NCBI GenBank assembly: GCA_027924645.1
Contig: BSBN01001483.1
Span: 1,612,001-1,676,000, forward strand
Origin: Cunninghamia lanceolata
Lineage: Eukaryota > Streptophyta > Pinopsida > Cupressales > Cupressaceae
Length of the DNA stretch: 64,000 nucleotides
Direction of reading: 5' to 3'
Shown here: positions 1-11,193 of the stretch, piece after piece
How positions within the stretch are numbered: the first letter of the stretch is position 1
Layout of the letters: each line of letters opens with the position of its first letter
Position numbers and translations under genes: made by a program
The notes under the pieces: model-generated
What the model saw: only the letters and a program-made list of their open reading frames with translations
Databases searched by the model: none
What the model was told of the DNA's origin: nothing

Positions 1-31
1 TAACCTGTATCAGGTTAGAATCGATGAGGTC

Positions 32-1035
32 TTAAATTCCATGTTTAAGACACATACAACCTTCGGTATCATGTCGTGTCGAGTGATGATAGTGACAATT
101 GGCATTAGCATCAAATGAAGGTCCTTGCATCTTGCTACTATCTAATAGACAAGTAGGAGGAAGCGTCAAAAGATTGTTGTTCACTGCTTGAGTCATTATC
201 GAATGAATAGAATTTGATAATGGAGTGAATTGTCTCTGTTGCTGCTTGAATTGAAATGGTGTCCAATTAGACTTTGTAATAGTAGACACTTGTGATTGAA
301 AATTGTTTGAATGTTGCCCATTGATCTTAATGAAATTCATGTTATTCTTCTTAAATGAATTATGAGATGTTCTAGTTGCAAATTGACCAACAGGAGCCAA
401 TGAGTTGTGATTCTCATACTGACTAGCTGAAAGTTGGTAATCTCGGAGAGCTGTACATAGATGTTGGAAAGAACTATACTTCATCAATAGTACTTTATCA
501 TGTATGTTCAGTTGTAGATTTGTAATGAATACTTTTTGAACATCCTCATCTGTAATCAGATATTGTATTTGTGCAAAGAGAGCTTGATATTGACTTATGA
601 AATCCATTACTTTCTTTTTCAAACCTTGTTTACAATGGAACAAATCAATCAATGAGATAGTAGGTCCAATGTTTGCTTGGAAATGTTGCAAGAATTGATC
701 AACTAGCTATGAGAAGGAATGTATTGAACTAAGAGGTAGAGAGAAAAACCATTCCAAAGTGGTATCCTTGAGAGATCGAGGAAAGAGTTTTGCTAACAAT
801 GCCTCATCAAAGAAGAAATCACTACACATTGTTGTGAATGTTGCCACATGAGTATTAGGATCACCTTTACCACTGTACTTTTCAAAGTGGGGAGTCTCAA
901 ATTTGTCAGGTATTTGAACTCTTAGTATTGCATAAGATAAAGGACTACGAGCATGATATGTTGGTAATGTAGGTTATGTTGGCAAGAGACACATTGGAGC
1001 TTCATGATTGTTGTCATTGATGGCAACAAAGTTCA
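32..1035 (-). pseudogene. Ty3/gypsy Gag, middle and C-terminal part (decayed)
   Basis: The minus strand encodes a Retrotrans_gag-type capsid protein. The region at about 1020-700 carries the family signature of a 'KFE-P-FEKYSG-GDP-TH' block followed by 'LEWFFSLP'. Positions 691-32 continue with the helical capsid core and end in a histidine/cysteine cluster (C-X3-H-X4-H-X4-C), like the zinc-like tail of Athila/Tat Gag. One in-frame TAG near 705 separates the two blocks. The N-terminus lies at 2328-2056, beyond an inserted Copia fragment. The pol genes would lie to the left, outside the window. Gag packages the element RNA into virus-like particles. Family assignment is solid; the exact lineage (Athila or Tat) is inferred. 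Confidence 0.75.
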
Positions 1036-2053
1036 TCCCACACATCCGCAGGACATGGTGTGTCTCTACCGAAAGTCAACTTGAAGGGCTTTCAGGTCTA
1101 GTAAGCAAGAACAGAGCATGCAGAAGGTCCGACAGTCAGGTCCGGATCTGTTAGAGGAAGTATCCTTGGAAAGTGCGGACTTGGGGAAGTCAAGAGGAGT
1201 ATCTTGATTGATAGATTTCAGGGTTTGAGCCTCCGGTGTTGAAAGAGTGAAGAGATATAAGCTTCTAAGTACTGTGGTCCAGTTTGGTAGAACAGACAGA
1301 GGAAAAACTGACAGGCAGAGCATCAGAAGTTATTTCGGATGAGATGTTGATAATGATAAAGATTCCTAAGGTATCATTCATGATTGGCTGACTTATTAGA
1401 CAACTTCTATAAGTTTATTTTTGATCCGCATCACCTGGGAAGCAAGGATTCAGCCGACAGATTAAAGTTTGGGAAATATTGACTATTCTGAATGCCGACT
1501 AGAAAGAGGATGAAATCCCTTGTGCTGACATACATACCAAATGGATTTCAATGAGGCATGTAGTAGTTGAGTTGTGTGGTAAGCAAAGAAAAGGAAAAGA
1601 GCAGAGTGAAAGCAGTAAGGAATGTTCGGTATGTGAAAGGACAACAGAACAGAAGAAGAGGAAGGATCAAGTGCAGCAGATCAGTTTACTAAGCCCAACC
1701 GGAACTGAAATCCAGCATGTGTGGATGCTTCACATCAGTTCAAGTATCTTATTATTCTTGTTACAACTTGTAGACAGTGAGTCTCTTGTGAGCAGTGTGC
1801 TCGGGTAGTGAGCCCTAATTGGCAAGTGCCATTTTGTATTTCTATTCTTCTAACAGAGAATACAATCTTGGGTTAATCACCCCATGGTTTTCTCCCTTAA
1901 CAAGGTTTCCACATCAAAAATATTGTGTCATGTGTATTTCCATTTCATGGTTATGTTTGCTTATTTGAATTAATGTTGCATTAATTATTAAGAAAGTTCA
2001 TAAAGCTAAAATAATTAAGATAACTGATTCACCCCCCCTCTCAGTTATCAACA
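1036..2053 (+). mobile_element. Truncated Copia-like element: pol tail plus 3' LTR
   Basis: This block interrupts the minus-strand gag. Near 1505-1550 a short reading resembles the end of Copia RNase H (the 'ADI-TK' region). From about 1790 the sequence has LTR character and ends in CTCTCAGTTATCAACA at 2053. The end has a C-run and a 'TAACTGATTCACC' stretch complementary to the start expected of such LTRs. The left boundary near 1035 has no recognisable terminus and no target duplication was found, so the copy appears 5'-truncated. The positions are approximate. Confidence 0.45.
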
Positions 2054-2055
2054 GG

Positions 2056-2328
2056 TTAAGATGAAGCATTAGTCAAATTTGTCACTTTTTGTTGCAAGGA
2101 TGACATACTCTGCAAAAGTTGGTTTAAGAGAGCATCATTGGGTGAAGAGGTTTGCAAATTTGAGACAAGAGTGTTTGATGTTGTAGTCATGAAATTGAGA
2201 GGTGGCTTGTAATAAGTGGATGTGATGGGTGGTTGAAAATAATTAATCATGGGTATGGATAAATGAGGTGTAGGGTTTTGATAATTAAATGCAACAACTT
2301 TGTAATTATTTCCAGCAGATGTTCCCAT
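2056..2328 (-). pseudogene. Ty3/gypsy Gag N-terminal part
   Basis: This open stretch of about 90 codons starts at ATG 2328 on the minus strand. It ends with a short coiled-coil-like segment (LLNQLLQSMSSLQQKVTNL) just before the inserted Copia fragment. Its position directly upstream of the capsid-coding block at 1020-32, on the same strand, makes it the N-terminal region of the same gag. The sequence is low-complexity, rich in Asn, Thr and Pro, and not diagnostic by itself. Confidence 0.5.
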
Positions 2329-2461
2329 GGTAGTGGTAGCATTACTACAAGTTTGTGGATTGGTGGTGAGAATTGATGATTTAAAAGTAGATATTCTAGT
2401 AGTCAGTATGGGTGCCGATACTTGAGTTTATATACTTTGTGTTGAACTGCACCAGACAACT

Positions 2462-4154
2462 GAGAGCGGGGGGGGGGGGGGGGTGAATCAGTTGTCCCAA
2501 AACCTTAACTACTTCTGCACTGTAAACATTAATCACTTGTCTACTATTATTATGATTAGAGCATGAAAGCATGAAATTAGAAACTTAAACATAGTTGCAA
2601 GATCAAACACAAGAGACACCGGATTTCTACGTGGAAAACCCAAATAAGGGAAAAACCACAGAGAGAATTAGCTCTCAATATATATTGCAATCTTTTACAA
2701 ATGGTGATGTTCAAGCTAGGTCACGCCATGGGCCTAGAACATGTTGGCTCACTGCCATGAAGTACAACTAGGTCTAGCAAGCTCACTACCTCAACCCTAA
2801 ACCTAGAAAGATTACAATGAGGGCTATTAAACCCTAATGGTTTCTCACTGTTAGGCTCATTGCCTTTACTGCCAAATACAAGTGAAATTATATAGGAAAT
2901 ATGAATACTACAAAAGCATCTATCAGTATGCCAGGGTGCAGTCATTTAGCAACTGAATACTAAATCCTGAGTCTTCATCATCACTGATCTTTTATCTCTA
3001 CTATGTTATTCTCATGCTCGCATCAATCATGTTCACCATTCTTACCTTAACCAAAATTCATTCTCTTATATATCCGCATCACGATTTGATCCATAATCAG
3101 GTCGGCATCAAAATATGAAACATGTACATTGGAAGACGTAGCTTGTCGGCTCAATCTAATGCATTATATGCTATGCGAACCCAAATCCTTGCACAAGCGT
3201 GTTCATATAGGTTCATACAAAACATTTGACCACTTAAGACATTGATCCAAAACATATCTTTGATCCGTAAGGCAATCTACCTTCTACTGTCGGCCAAATA
3301 GCATAAACTGGGAGAATTCTTAATCACATGCTTCCTCGATCACAATCATAACCAGCAAACCTTGTGCAATGCTTTAACACGATCTTGACACATTCACCTG
3401 AGAGCCAACAAATCCATCCACAATAGATCTCACTTGGAGATAATAGAAGACAACAAATATCACTTGAACTCAACAACTTTCACCTGAAGTATAACAACAC
3501 AAACTTATCTTCCAGAGCACCAAATCACAAATCCTCTAGAATGAAGATAGCTATGGACTTTCTAAGTTGAAATCAAATTTGTGCAGAGTGTATGCCCTTG
3601 CAAGACAGAGGCTAAACATAAATCAATGATGATGAAATCAAATGATGATGAACACAGATGATATCACCTATGTGATGAAACCCTTAGTAGGATCAATGAT
3701 CTTCAACTCATAGGGGGAGATATATGATGAATTCAAAAACCTTCAACAACACACAATGAGAATACAAATCTACTCTAAAATCACAATGAATGCTTTGAAT
3801 GCTCTTTGCTTGAATGCTTCAATTTATCCATCACCATCTAGGTTCATAATGAATTCATAAACACACATATATTTTCCCGCTAACATTCGTCAAATTAACC
3901 AAAAGAGCCGACAAGGAGAAACCCTTTTAAAGGTCTTATGCCGACATCCAATTGAATTTGCCTCGACCAATCAGGGAGGACATGGGTGCCAAGGCACCTT
4001 TTTGGTCTGGGGTAAGGCTAAGAACAAACCCCTTGTTCCCAATTTGCATTGGTTTCAAGGGTTTTGCATCGGGATGAATATTTTGAATGTATAATGTAAT
4101 CACAAAGACCTAGGAGCTAAACAAGGAGTTAAAAAGACATGTGTCCACTTTTTA
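2462..4154 (+). mobile_element. Copia-like LTR block (possible solo LTR)
   Basis: The block opens with ACAACTGAGAG, a G16 run and TGAATCAGTTGTC, an inverted arrangement resembling the LTR start of the Copia group whose 3' end lies at 2053. Near 2620 it has the 'GTGGAAAACCCAAATAAGGG' type segment I associate with such LTRs. No coding capacity is visible. The right edge is placed where recognisable Helitron coding sequence resumes at about 4155. Exact termini and a target duplication could not be fixed, so solo LTR is an inference. Confidence 0.45.
2468..2483 (+). repeat. Poly(G)16 tract
   Basis: Sixteen consecutive G residues follow TGAGAGC at the start of the Copia-like LTR block. They sit between ACAACTGAGAG and TGAATCAGTTGT, which pair with each other. 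The tract could form a G-quadruplex and is prone to length error in sequencing. Confidence 0.85.
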
Positions 4155-4930
4155 CTCCATAACAATAGCATATTCATGCATTTCAACATCTTTGATGCGT
4201 GTTTGTTTGAAAAATGCCACAACAGTAGGGAAGAGAGGAGGGAATTCCATTGCAAGCAAGCCCTCTATGTTCGACTCATTGATTGTTGATAAAGTAATAT
4301 GAGGCCATTCCATGGCATCTATGGGACAAGACTGGTTAACTTGTAAGAAGGTACGTATTTGTGAACCTCCCTATGTGTTGCTAGGAGAACATCTACAAAA
4401 AAAGAGTCTTCATTTAATTGTTGTTCAACATTGTTAAACTCATTAATGTGGATGTGGAGTGGGGTGTAGGTTCTGGAATATTTGTGGAATCTTGTGAAAG
4501 CATGTCTAACACATCTGTAGGAGTGCAAGGCAAGCTCCAGAGTGCAAATTCATCAAGTTGAAGATCATTGTAGTATGGATTGTGCAATCTTATACTCTAA
4601 GGCTATGAGAACTCGTGAGCGACTAACATAAAAATCATAGTTTTTATGCTCACACTTTGTCTTCTAACAATGATTATGTCTAATTGGCTGATACATCTAG
4701 GTAAGTATTTTGCGATAGTAATAATATCTTGTGGGAAGCTAATAGTATGGCCACTATATTTTAATTGGCCCCCTCGTGCATGCCTAACTCAAAGAAATGG
4801 ATTGACCCTTTCTATTAACATCTCTTCTACTTGAGTAAGGAATTGCAAAGAAAGATGCATGCTTCCATGGTCCATGTTATTCCACTTTGAAAAACAATTT
4901 CCTTTTTGCTCAACAGAGCATCTATAACAC
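4155..4930 (-). pseudogene. Helitron replicase (RepHel) N-terminal part, decayed
   Basis: The minus strand read from 4929 gives a cysteine pair (C-X2-C), then 'FSKWNNMDHG', 'LTQVEEMLIERVNP', 'GGQLKYSGHTISFPQDI' and 'LDIIIVRRQS'. After small frame changes follow 'NPYYNDLQLDEFALWSLP' and 'EWPHITLSTINESNIEGL--EFPPLFPT'. These are, in order, the conserved landmarks of the N-terminal region of plant Helitron replicases (C-x2-C, N-N-M-D-P-G, I-E-E-M-L-I-A-R, Y-x-G-x-V-I-N-F-P-Q-D, N-E-F-x-x-E-G, F-P-T-L-F-P-T). An in-frame TGA follows NPFL near 4790, and further shifts occur. The sequence is cut at about 4155 by the Copia-like block, so the HUH nuclease and helicase domains are not visible. Upstream sequence to about 5340 may be the poorly conserved N-terminus. 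The RPA-like gene just upstream on the same strand fits plant Helitron organisation. Confidence 0.8.
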
Positions 4931-6589
4931 TTAGTCACATTGTTTGATTATCTAACTTGAATACCTGGGTAACTCTCTAGGAAAATGGAACATGTAGGCA
5001 TGATTGATAGTTTATCTATTCTTGAGCGGAATCATTTTTGTGCAACAATATACTTAGATGTGCAAAACATGTTATGGATCATGGTAGGATAGGTTGGAGG
5101 TATAGGAATGGATGGTATTGGTAGGAAAGTATTGAATGTGTTGTTCAGTGCTTGAGCATTGCTTTCTATTGAAGCATTATGTGATGCTCATCTAGTCTTG
5201 TTGATTTCATCCTTTTTTGCATGGTACTACGTATACGTCACAATTGATTTCTATGTTCTCTATTAGATAATGTGCTAGCATTGACACTATTGAATCTCAA
5301 AGGACCTCTCATTTATTACAAAATGGAATGCCTACAATGTATTACAAAAGTATTTAGAATTTTACTTATGAAAAATTCAAACTCAAATCTTTGATAAATA
5401 ATTACTTTGAGAGAATAAGTATAACTAAAATACAGTAGACAACATTGTTTAATTAACTATTATAAAATGCAATGAGTATATAATATTGACCTTATCTAGG
5501 ACTCACCTTATACAAATATTAGTTTAATACAATATCAAAAAGTGTAGTAAATTATGCACTAAATATTTGTTTTGTAGTAAAAGATAATGATTATATTCAT
5601 AATTTTGAAAGGTGTTAGTATCAACATAAAGGATCAGACATTTGTATGAGGTAAAATGTAAGCATCCTTAAACATGTTATTATGAAAATTATTAATTTTG
5701 TAAGCAACAACTAAGAGGTGATAAACAACCATCTTCGAGAGTCCTAGACACCAAATATAGATAGTACATTAATTGATGAACAAGATTATAAACAACTAGT
5801 AAGAGGTTCCTAGACATCAAATATATAGAATACATTAATTAATGAACAAGGAATTAGTAAGAAGTGGTAAAAAAACCATCCTCAAGCATCTTATCCATAA
5901 ATTTTGGAAGCGGCATATCTAAGAAAGTTAACTATCTTGTATCATGTTAGTTTTGACACTAACAATTAAGCATATGTAAGAGGCATTATACAACCATCCT
6001 CATCATTTTAGTTGCAAGACAATCATAACATTTTTCTAAAATTGTGAGCACATAAGAATGATAACTTTATTAGTTCATTATAAACATATTTGTTTAAGTA
6101 AATTGCCTCAAATGATGAAATCATGTCTTACAAATGTATATATTTCAATAAAGTTGTTGGCAAAGTAAATAGTTAATGATAATTTTGCAATTGAAAAGTT
6201 AAAATTTATGATCGGATTGCAAAAATTAATGATAGGTAGCATAATTCCACAGAGTAAACAATTTCTAAATTAAGAAACAAAGATCAACTATACAATTTGT
6301 TAGTTGTTTCAAGGTAAATTATTGAAACTCATAATATAATACATTTACAAACTTTAAAGGATCAAAATCAATTGATTTATATGTGTAATGTTGGATTATA
6401 TCCATACAGAATATATTTCTAAAATAGAGTACTTTAGAAACCAAAAAACATGGGATACAATGTACTTATTATATATGTTATGGATAGATGGGTAAGTAGA
6501 TAGTGGATGATGTTTCTAATTATACAACTGACGACATTTTTGAGATTCCATCAAGGAGGTCGACACTTCAATCCATGAAATTAAGGTGT
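4931..6589. other. AT-rich DNA between Helitron Rep and RPA-like remnants
   Basis: The stretch is strongly AT-rich with stops in all frames. The part next to 4930 (up to about 5340) may hold the extreme N-terminus of the Helitron replicase on the minus strand. The part next to 6590 may hold the 3' end and UTR of the RPA-like gene. I recognise nothing else. Confidence 0.4.
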
Positions 6590-7049
6590 TAAAACCTTGT
6601 AATAATAGTGCTAAGTTTAAAAACACCACAAAATTCCTCTCGTTTGATATTTAGATTGAAGAGGAATTGGTGGGATACAACATTGCTTACTATTTTTTCA
6701 ACTATTTCAACTTCTACCAATAGAAGTTGTAAATATTTGGCTGCAACACTAATCATTGCTTGTGCGGTGTCTCCAAATACAATAACATTTTGTAGTTCAC
6801 CTGTATGGTCTTATAGGTCCATTTTTAGCATGTAGGCATAATCACATTCAAGAAGATCAACACAACATTTTGGGCAATGCCAAGTATTGTCTAATTTTTG
6901 GATGACCTTTTTCTTGCATTTTTTATTGAGTATTGTAAGTGGGCAAGAAAGGTAGTAGAAGTTATCTAAGTATATCTTTGTTATAGTGTATCTACCATTA
7001 ATATTATGTACTTTTCCTTAGAGGGTAATTTCATGAGTTGCAGAAATAA
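6590..7049 (-). pseudogene. RPA70-like protein, DBD-C with zinc ribbon
   Basis: The minus strand from about 7049 reads into 'YTITKIYLDNFYYLSCP', a zinc ribbon C-X8-C-X13-C-X2-C, 'ECDYAYMLKMDL' and, after a stop, 'DHTGELQNVIVFGDTAQAM'. It then declines into a weakly conserved end near 6595. Both the cysteine spacing and the following OB-fold text match the C-terminal ssDNA-binding domain of the large subunit of Replication Protein A. The domain continues the RPA F/A/B domains at 9969-8737, from which it is split by a solo LTR. RPA70 binds single-stranded DNA; plant Helitrons carry such genes. In-frame stops make this copy non-functional. A captured host RPA1 gene is the alternative, but the neighbouring Rep favours Helitron. 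Confidence 0.8.
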
Positions 7050-8736
7050 TGTGATGTCCCGATACTAAGGCATTGTTTAAATTAAAGATTTAAACATCAC
7101 AATAGAAGACAGTAAAATTGTTTTTACCTATACATTAATATTTAGATAAAGATCTATTATGAATATTAAATAGTTATTATATAAATATTTTAATATAATT
7201 AAATATAATATATTTATTTTAATATATTATAGTTATAAGTATAAAATATTAAATATTAATATAAATATAAATATTAATATAAATTTTAATAATTTAAATA
7301 TTACTATAATATAATAGTAATATAAGTATTCCTGATAGATTCTTTTATCATTGTGGCGGTCCTTATAATACCAAAATTCCTAATTAAAGAAACCTAAGTA
7401 TATGAAACTAGGAGGTAATAAGTGGTGGTCAGCATTTTAATGAGATAAGTCTTATGTGGGATAGAAAATAGTTTAAGACAACAATCACTATATTATTAAG
7501 AAGTCAGCGATTATCATCTCTAAGCAGTGCTTAGTATAAGGACTGTTATCCATTAAGGGGAGCCATAAATATTTTTAAAGGACAAAAAACAATTCTATAC
7601 AGTCAGCAATCTCTTTGAAGAGTTACACCCATACGAAAAGGTAATGATGAAGAAGTATGTCCTTTCCTTAGGGAAGAGGATATAAATATCAAACGAAGAC
7701 ACATCTTGAGGATATGGAAGGAAAATAAGAATAAGAATATAATGGAGCAGCCATCCAAAACACAAGGGAATATACAGTAGCTCTGAGACTTTAATCTGTA
7801 ACAAGGAAGACATAGAGGCCAACAAACAGCCAAGAATATATATCAGAAGTTAGCAGAAGTATTGGTATAACAATCAAGTTTATTTACTATTGTTCAATTA
7901 TCCAATTTGTATGAAAACTTATATATATGATCTTTCACAGCTTTATATATATGTTTGGAACTAACATTATTATGGAATTTGTATGAATCTTATGATCGAG
8001 AAGTAAATCCTCTATATATCAGTAGACTTATAGAAGTATGCAGATTTGAAGGAGGAAGGAAACAAATCAGCAAACCATAGAATCTCTGCTTGCACAAGTT
8101 ACCTTATGATTGCAGATTTGTAAGCTAATATATGTGTGGTAGGATCTATGGGTGTTTAGGTATGATCATGCATATTGTGATATCATCTCTATGATTCATT
8201 TGTATGGTTGATAGAATTGTTTGCAACTATGAGCTTGATGAGTTTATTATGCATTAATGTGGATTCTTGTATGAATGTCATGATGAGGGAATTAAGGGCC
8301 TACGAGGAGGGGAAACGACGTTGGGATCATCCTCTAAGTACGCCACCCCATGGTGGATGGTTGAGGCCTGCCACATGTGGGCCAAGGGGGCATAAGAGGC
8401 TGCTCTTGGGCTTAGGAGTGATTTCCGAGACACCCTACTGTAGTTGCACCCCCAACCTCCCATCATGGTGATTAATTGAATCATAAGGAGAAACATAATG
8501 GTTTTGATAAGGAGAACGGTGATAGGACACCTCACTAGGCACGCCACCCCATATGGATGGCAAGAGACCAAATGGGGCCAAGAGGGGTGAAGCACTCACT
8601 CTTGGGCCTAGGGTAGAGGGTTTCTTGGGCACCCTATCAAACCATTTTGTTCCAGGAATTAGAAACCCTAACCCTAAATTTGTGGGATTTGAATTTTTAG
8701 GGTAAAATTAGTATTGTTCCAATAGGGGACATTACA
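7050..8736. mobile_element. Solo LTR (1.69 kb) with AATAA target duplication
   Basis: The block begins TGTGATGTCCC at 7050 and ends GGGGACATTACA at 8736, giving TG...CA ends with a near-perfect inverted terminus. It is flanked on both sides by AATAA (7045-7049 and 8737-8741). Removing the block rejoins the RPA-like reading between its DBD-B and DBD-C parts. There is no internal coding region, so it fits an LTR left by LTR-LTR recombination. It contains a very AT-rich stretch at 7140-7330 and a degenerate tandem duplication at 8330-8640. Orientation is not determined. Confidence 0.8.
8330..8640. repeat. Degenerate tandem duplication, about 200-bp period
   Basis: The segment starting near 8338 (TACGCCACCCCAT, then GGATGG, GGGCCAAG and CTCTTGGGCTTAGG) recurs near 8540 (CACGCCACCCCAT, GGATGG, GGGCCAAG, CTCTTGGGCCTAGG) at an offset of about 200 bp. 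Divergence is substantial. It lies inside the solo LTR and is GC-rich compared with the rest of that LTR. Confidence 0.7.
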
Positions 8737-9969
8737 AATAACCATTTGATTGTCAAAGATATAAGAGTACTATATGTACATGACAATGATGTTGAAGGCA
8801 TATCGATTATCTCACTAGTTTGCCAAGACTTTAATGCATGTGTTTCTTCTACATCTGGGTCAACAAGAAGTTTGGTTGTAAAATGGTCAATTGGTTTGCC
8901 ATTGATTACCCCAAAGTGTGATGTCAATGGTAAAACTAGACATGTCAATTATAGTAGCAGTTCGCTTTGTTGTTTTAGAGCCATTTCTTTTGTGTACAGT
9001 GGAGGTAGGAGATATAGAGATGAGTATTCCAATAACATCAACAAGGGAATTTGGAGGTATTGAATCAAGGTCTTTGATTGTTTTGAAGCAGAAGTTGTGG
9101 GTAGGTATGTTAATGTCTATTCGATCACAAAGTGTTATTATAGAGGATGACTGGAGAGTTATCTCAAATGGATTGGCTGTTCGATTATAGGTAGGGTTGG
9201 TTACTTTAATCCAACCATTGGATATTACATAAACCTCACCACTTTCAACAAAATTCTAGAATTCATCTATAACATCATTAAAGCAAGTTAGATGTAGCTC
9301 ACCACCTGCTTCATCTATAAGATCAAAGCCAAAAACTTTCCCTTCACATTTGGCATTTTAAAATTCATGAAGGGTTGACTTTTCTCATGCTCAACCTTGT
9401 ATGGACCATTGTTTATGGTAAGTTGTCAATGTCTTGATTGGAATGATTGAATCGTCTTGTAAAGAACATGGTTGGGATGAGGACGGCCCCTTCTCAAATC
9501 GAGAGCTGCTTGATGATTGACCAATGAGAGCATGTGCAAGGTAAAGAGGAGACCCAATGATGCTTGTTTCCATGCCAACCACTTCCATGGATATAATAAC
9601 AATAGCCCTACAATATCATAAAATTAGAAAAGAGCCACAAATGAAAGTACATAAGGAGAAAGGAGGTTGTTTGAATGTATGAAAGTAGGGAAGCAATTGC
9701 ATACATAATTTTGTTAGAAACCTTGCAAGTATACTCTATTAGTTGGAAAATAGATCCCTTCATGAGACTACTAGTTGAAGCAAGGTTGTTGTATTTGTCA
9801 AGGAGAGCATGACGTGAGTGCATTCCATCAGAGAGTTGTAATGGTATTTGAAGCCTGTAGATTGCAAGAGTTTGATACGCTCGAAGGATAATATTTGGAG
9901 AGAAGGACAAAGATCAATTTTGCCAACAAGAAGGTTACTTATTGCTCCTATAGTCAATATTCTTGTCAT
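8737..9969 (-). pseudogene. RPA70-like protein, N-terminal, DBD-A and DBD-B parts
   Basis: The minus strand starts at ATG 9969 with 'MTRILTIGAISNLLVG', the RPA70 N-domain start. It continues after a frame change with 'LQLSDGMHSRHALLD' and 'KGSIFQLIEYTCK' (DBD-F). Around 9440 follows 'IIPIKTLTTYHKQWSIQG', the start of DBD-A, then 'NAKCEGKVFGFDLIDEAGGE', 'FNDVIDEF' and 'VYVISNGWIKV'. DBD-B begins about 9050 with 'SLVDVIGILISISPTS', 'KTTKRTATIIDMSSF' and 'ITLWG', then 'LLVDPDVEETHALKSWQT'. All are RPA large-subunit landmarks in the correct order. Breaks include a TAG after 'VIDEF' and frame changes in DBD-F, before DBD-A and after 'ITLWG'. No introns are seen between the domains. The first ATG is supported by the family N-terminus. 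Tat element A sits about 30 bp upstream. Confidence 0.82.
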
Positions 9970-10371
9970 TTGAGGAAGACTTGAGTGTGAAAGATGTGTG
10001 TTGGTAATTATTTATGTCTAGGGTTTTAAACTTGAATGTTTGCTATTTTTCTCCTTCAAACCCTGAAATTTCTGAGTTGCGGGATCTTGTTCTGTTGCTA
10101 AAATCTCTATCGGCCCCTGGAAATGTTAAAAATCTGAGTTTCATGCATTTAGGAATACATTTCAAGCCACAGTTTCCAGACCCTAAATGTTTCTAAGTGT
10201 GGCAATGAGGGTCAAAAATGTGCAAGTGCCGCGGGACCGCCAAGTTTAAGCCCCGGTTTAAATCTGCGCCTTTGCTTTCCACAGAAGCTGCCACATGTCA
10301 GCTTCTGACAGAGTTTCGCTAAAGTTTCAATAGAGTTTCTTTAAAGTTTCTGAGAGTGGCGCAGAAGGCAC

Positions 10372-11193
10372 CACGTGGAGGCATCCGCCAATGTTTCTAA
10401 AAGGTTTCTATGCAGGGGCAGAGGGTGCCGTGTGTCCCTTATGGTTGCTGCGGAAGCCGACAGATGTCAACTTCTGAGATAGTTTCTGCATGTTTCAAAG
10501 TGTGGCGCATACATGGTGGGTCCCATTAGAGTTTCTAAGCTGCTGCAGACGTTGGCAGATGGCGGCCTCCGCCGAACTGTTTCTAAAAGTTTCATAGTTT
10601 CTGCCATAGTTTCTGATAGACCCTTAAAGCAACTAAAGGTAGCATGGATGGTGACAAGTGGCAGCCTCCGCTTTTGTTTCGGGAAAGTTTCATAAAAGTT
10701 TCTAAGTTGCTACGGAAGCTGACAAGTGTCAGCTTCCGCGTAAGTTTCTATTTTGTTTCCCGCGGTGCAAAGTATTGAATGGTGGTGGGTCCCGTTGATG
10801 AGTCCCAGATGCGCGGAAAGCGCCAAGTGTCGAGCAGCAGGGGCAGTTTCTTAATGTTGCAACATGCGCGCGGAATGCGCCATCTGTCCCTTATGGTTGC
10901 TATGGAGCGTGACAAATGTCAGCTTCTGCAGGCTATTTCTTTTTTGTTTCAAACGTTGAACAAAACACTGAGGTGGGCCCCAGCGTATGTATCAAATGTA
11001 TCAGAATGTGACGCGTGGCGGAGGGTCCTGGGATTTATGGCCTGTTTCTCTATAGTTTCTATATGTTTCAAAGATAACGCAAAACTTGCCACGTGTTGGT
11101 TTCTGCCTGACTTTCAAAGTGGCCCCTTAAAAGTTTCTGAGTGTTTCGAGGAGGGGTCTTTATGTTTCAAGTGACCGCGGAAGGCACCACGTG
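10372..11193 (+). promoter_or_regulatory. Cluster of CACGTG (G-box) motifs in LTR U3
   Basis: Palindromic CACGTG occurs at 10372, 11090 and 11188 in the 5' LTR. In the 3' LTR it occurs at 19802, 19882, 20600 and 20698. G-boxes are bound by plant bZIP and bHLH factors. Their placement upstream of the TATA box suggests enhancer function, which is inferred. The local GC bias makes some chance occurrences likely. Confidence 0.45.

Noticed and set aside
8278..8632. Overlapping open frames on both strands in the GC-rich part of the solo LTR
   Set aside because: They lie inside LTR sequence containing a tandem duplication; no protein-like conservation.
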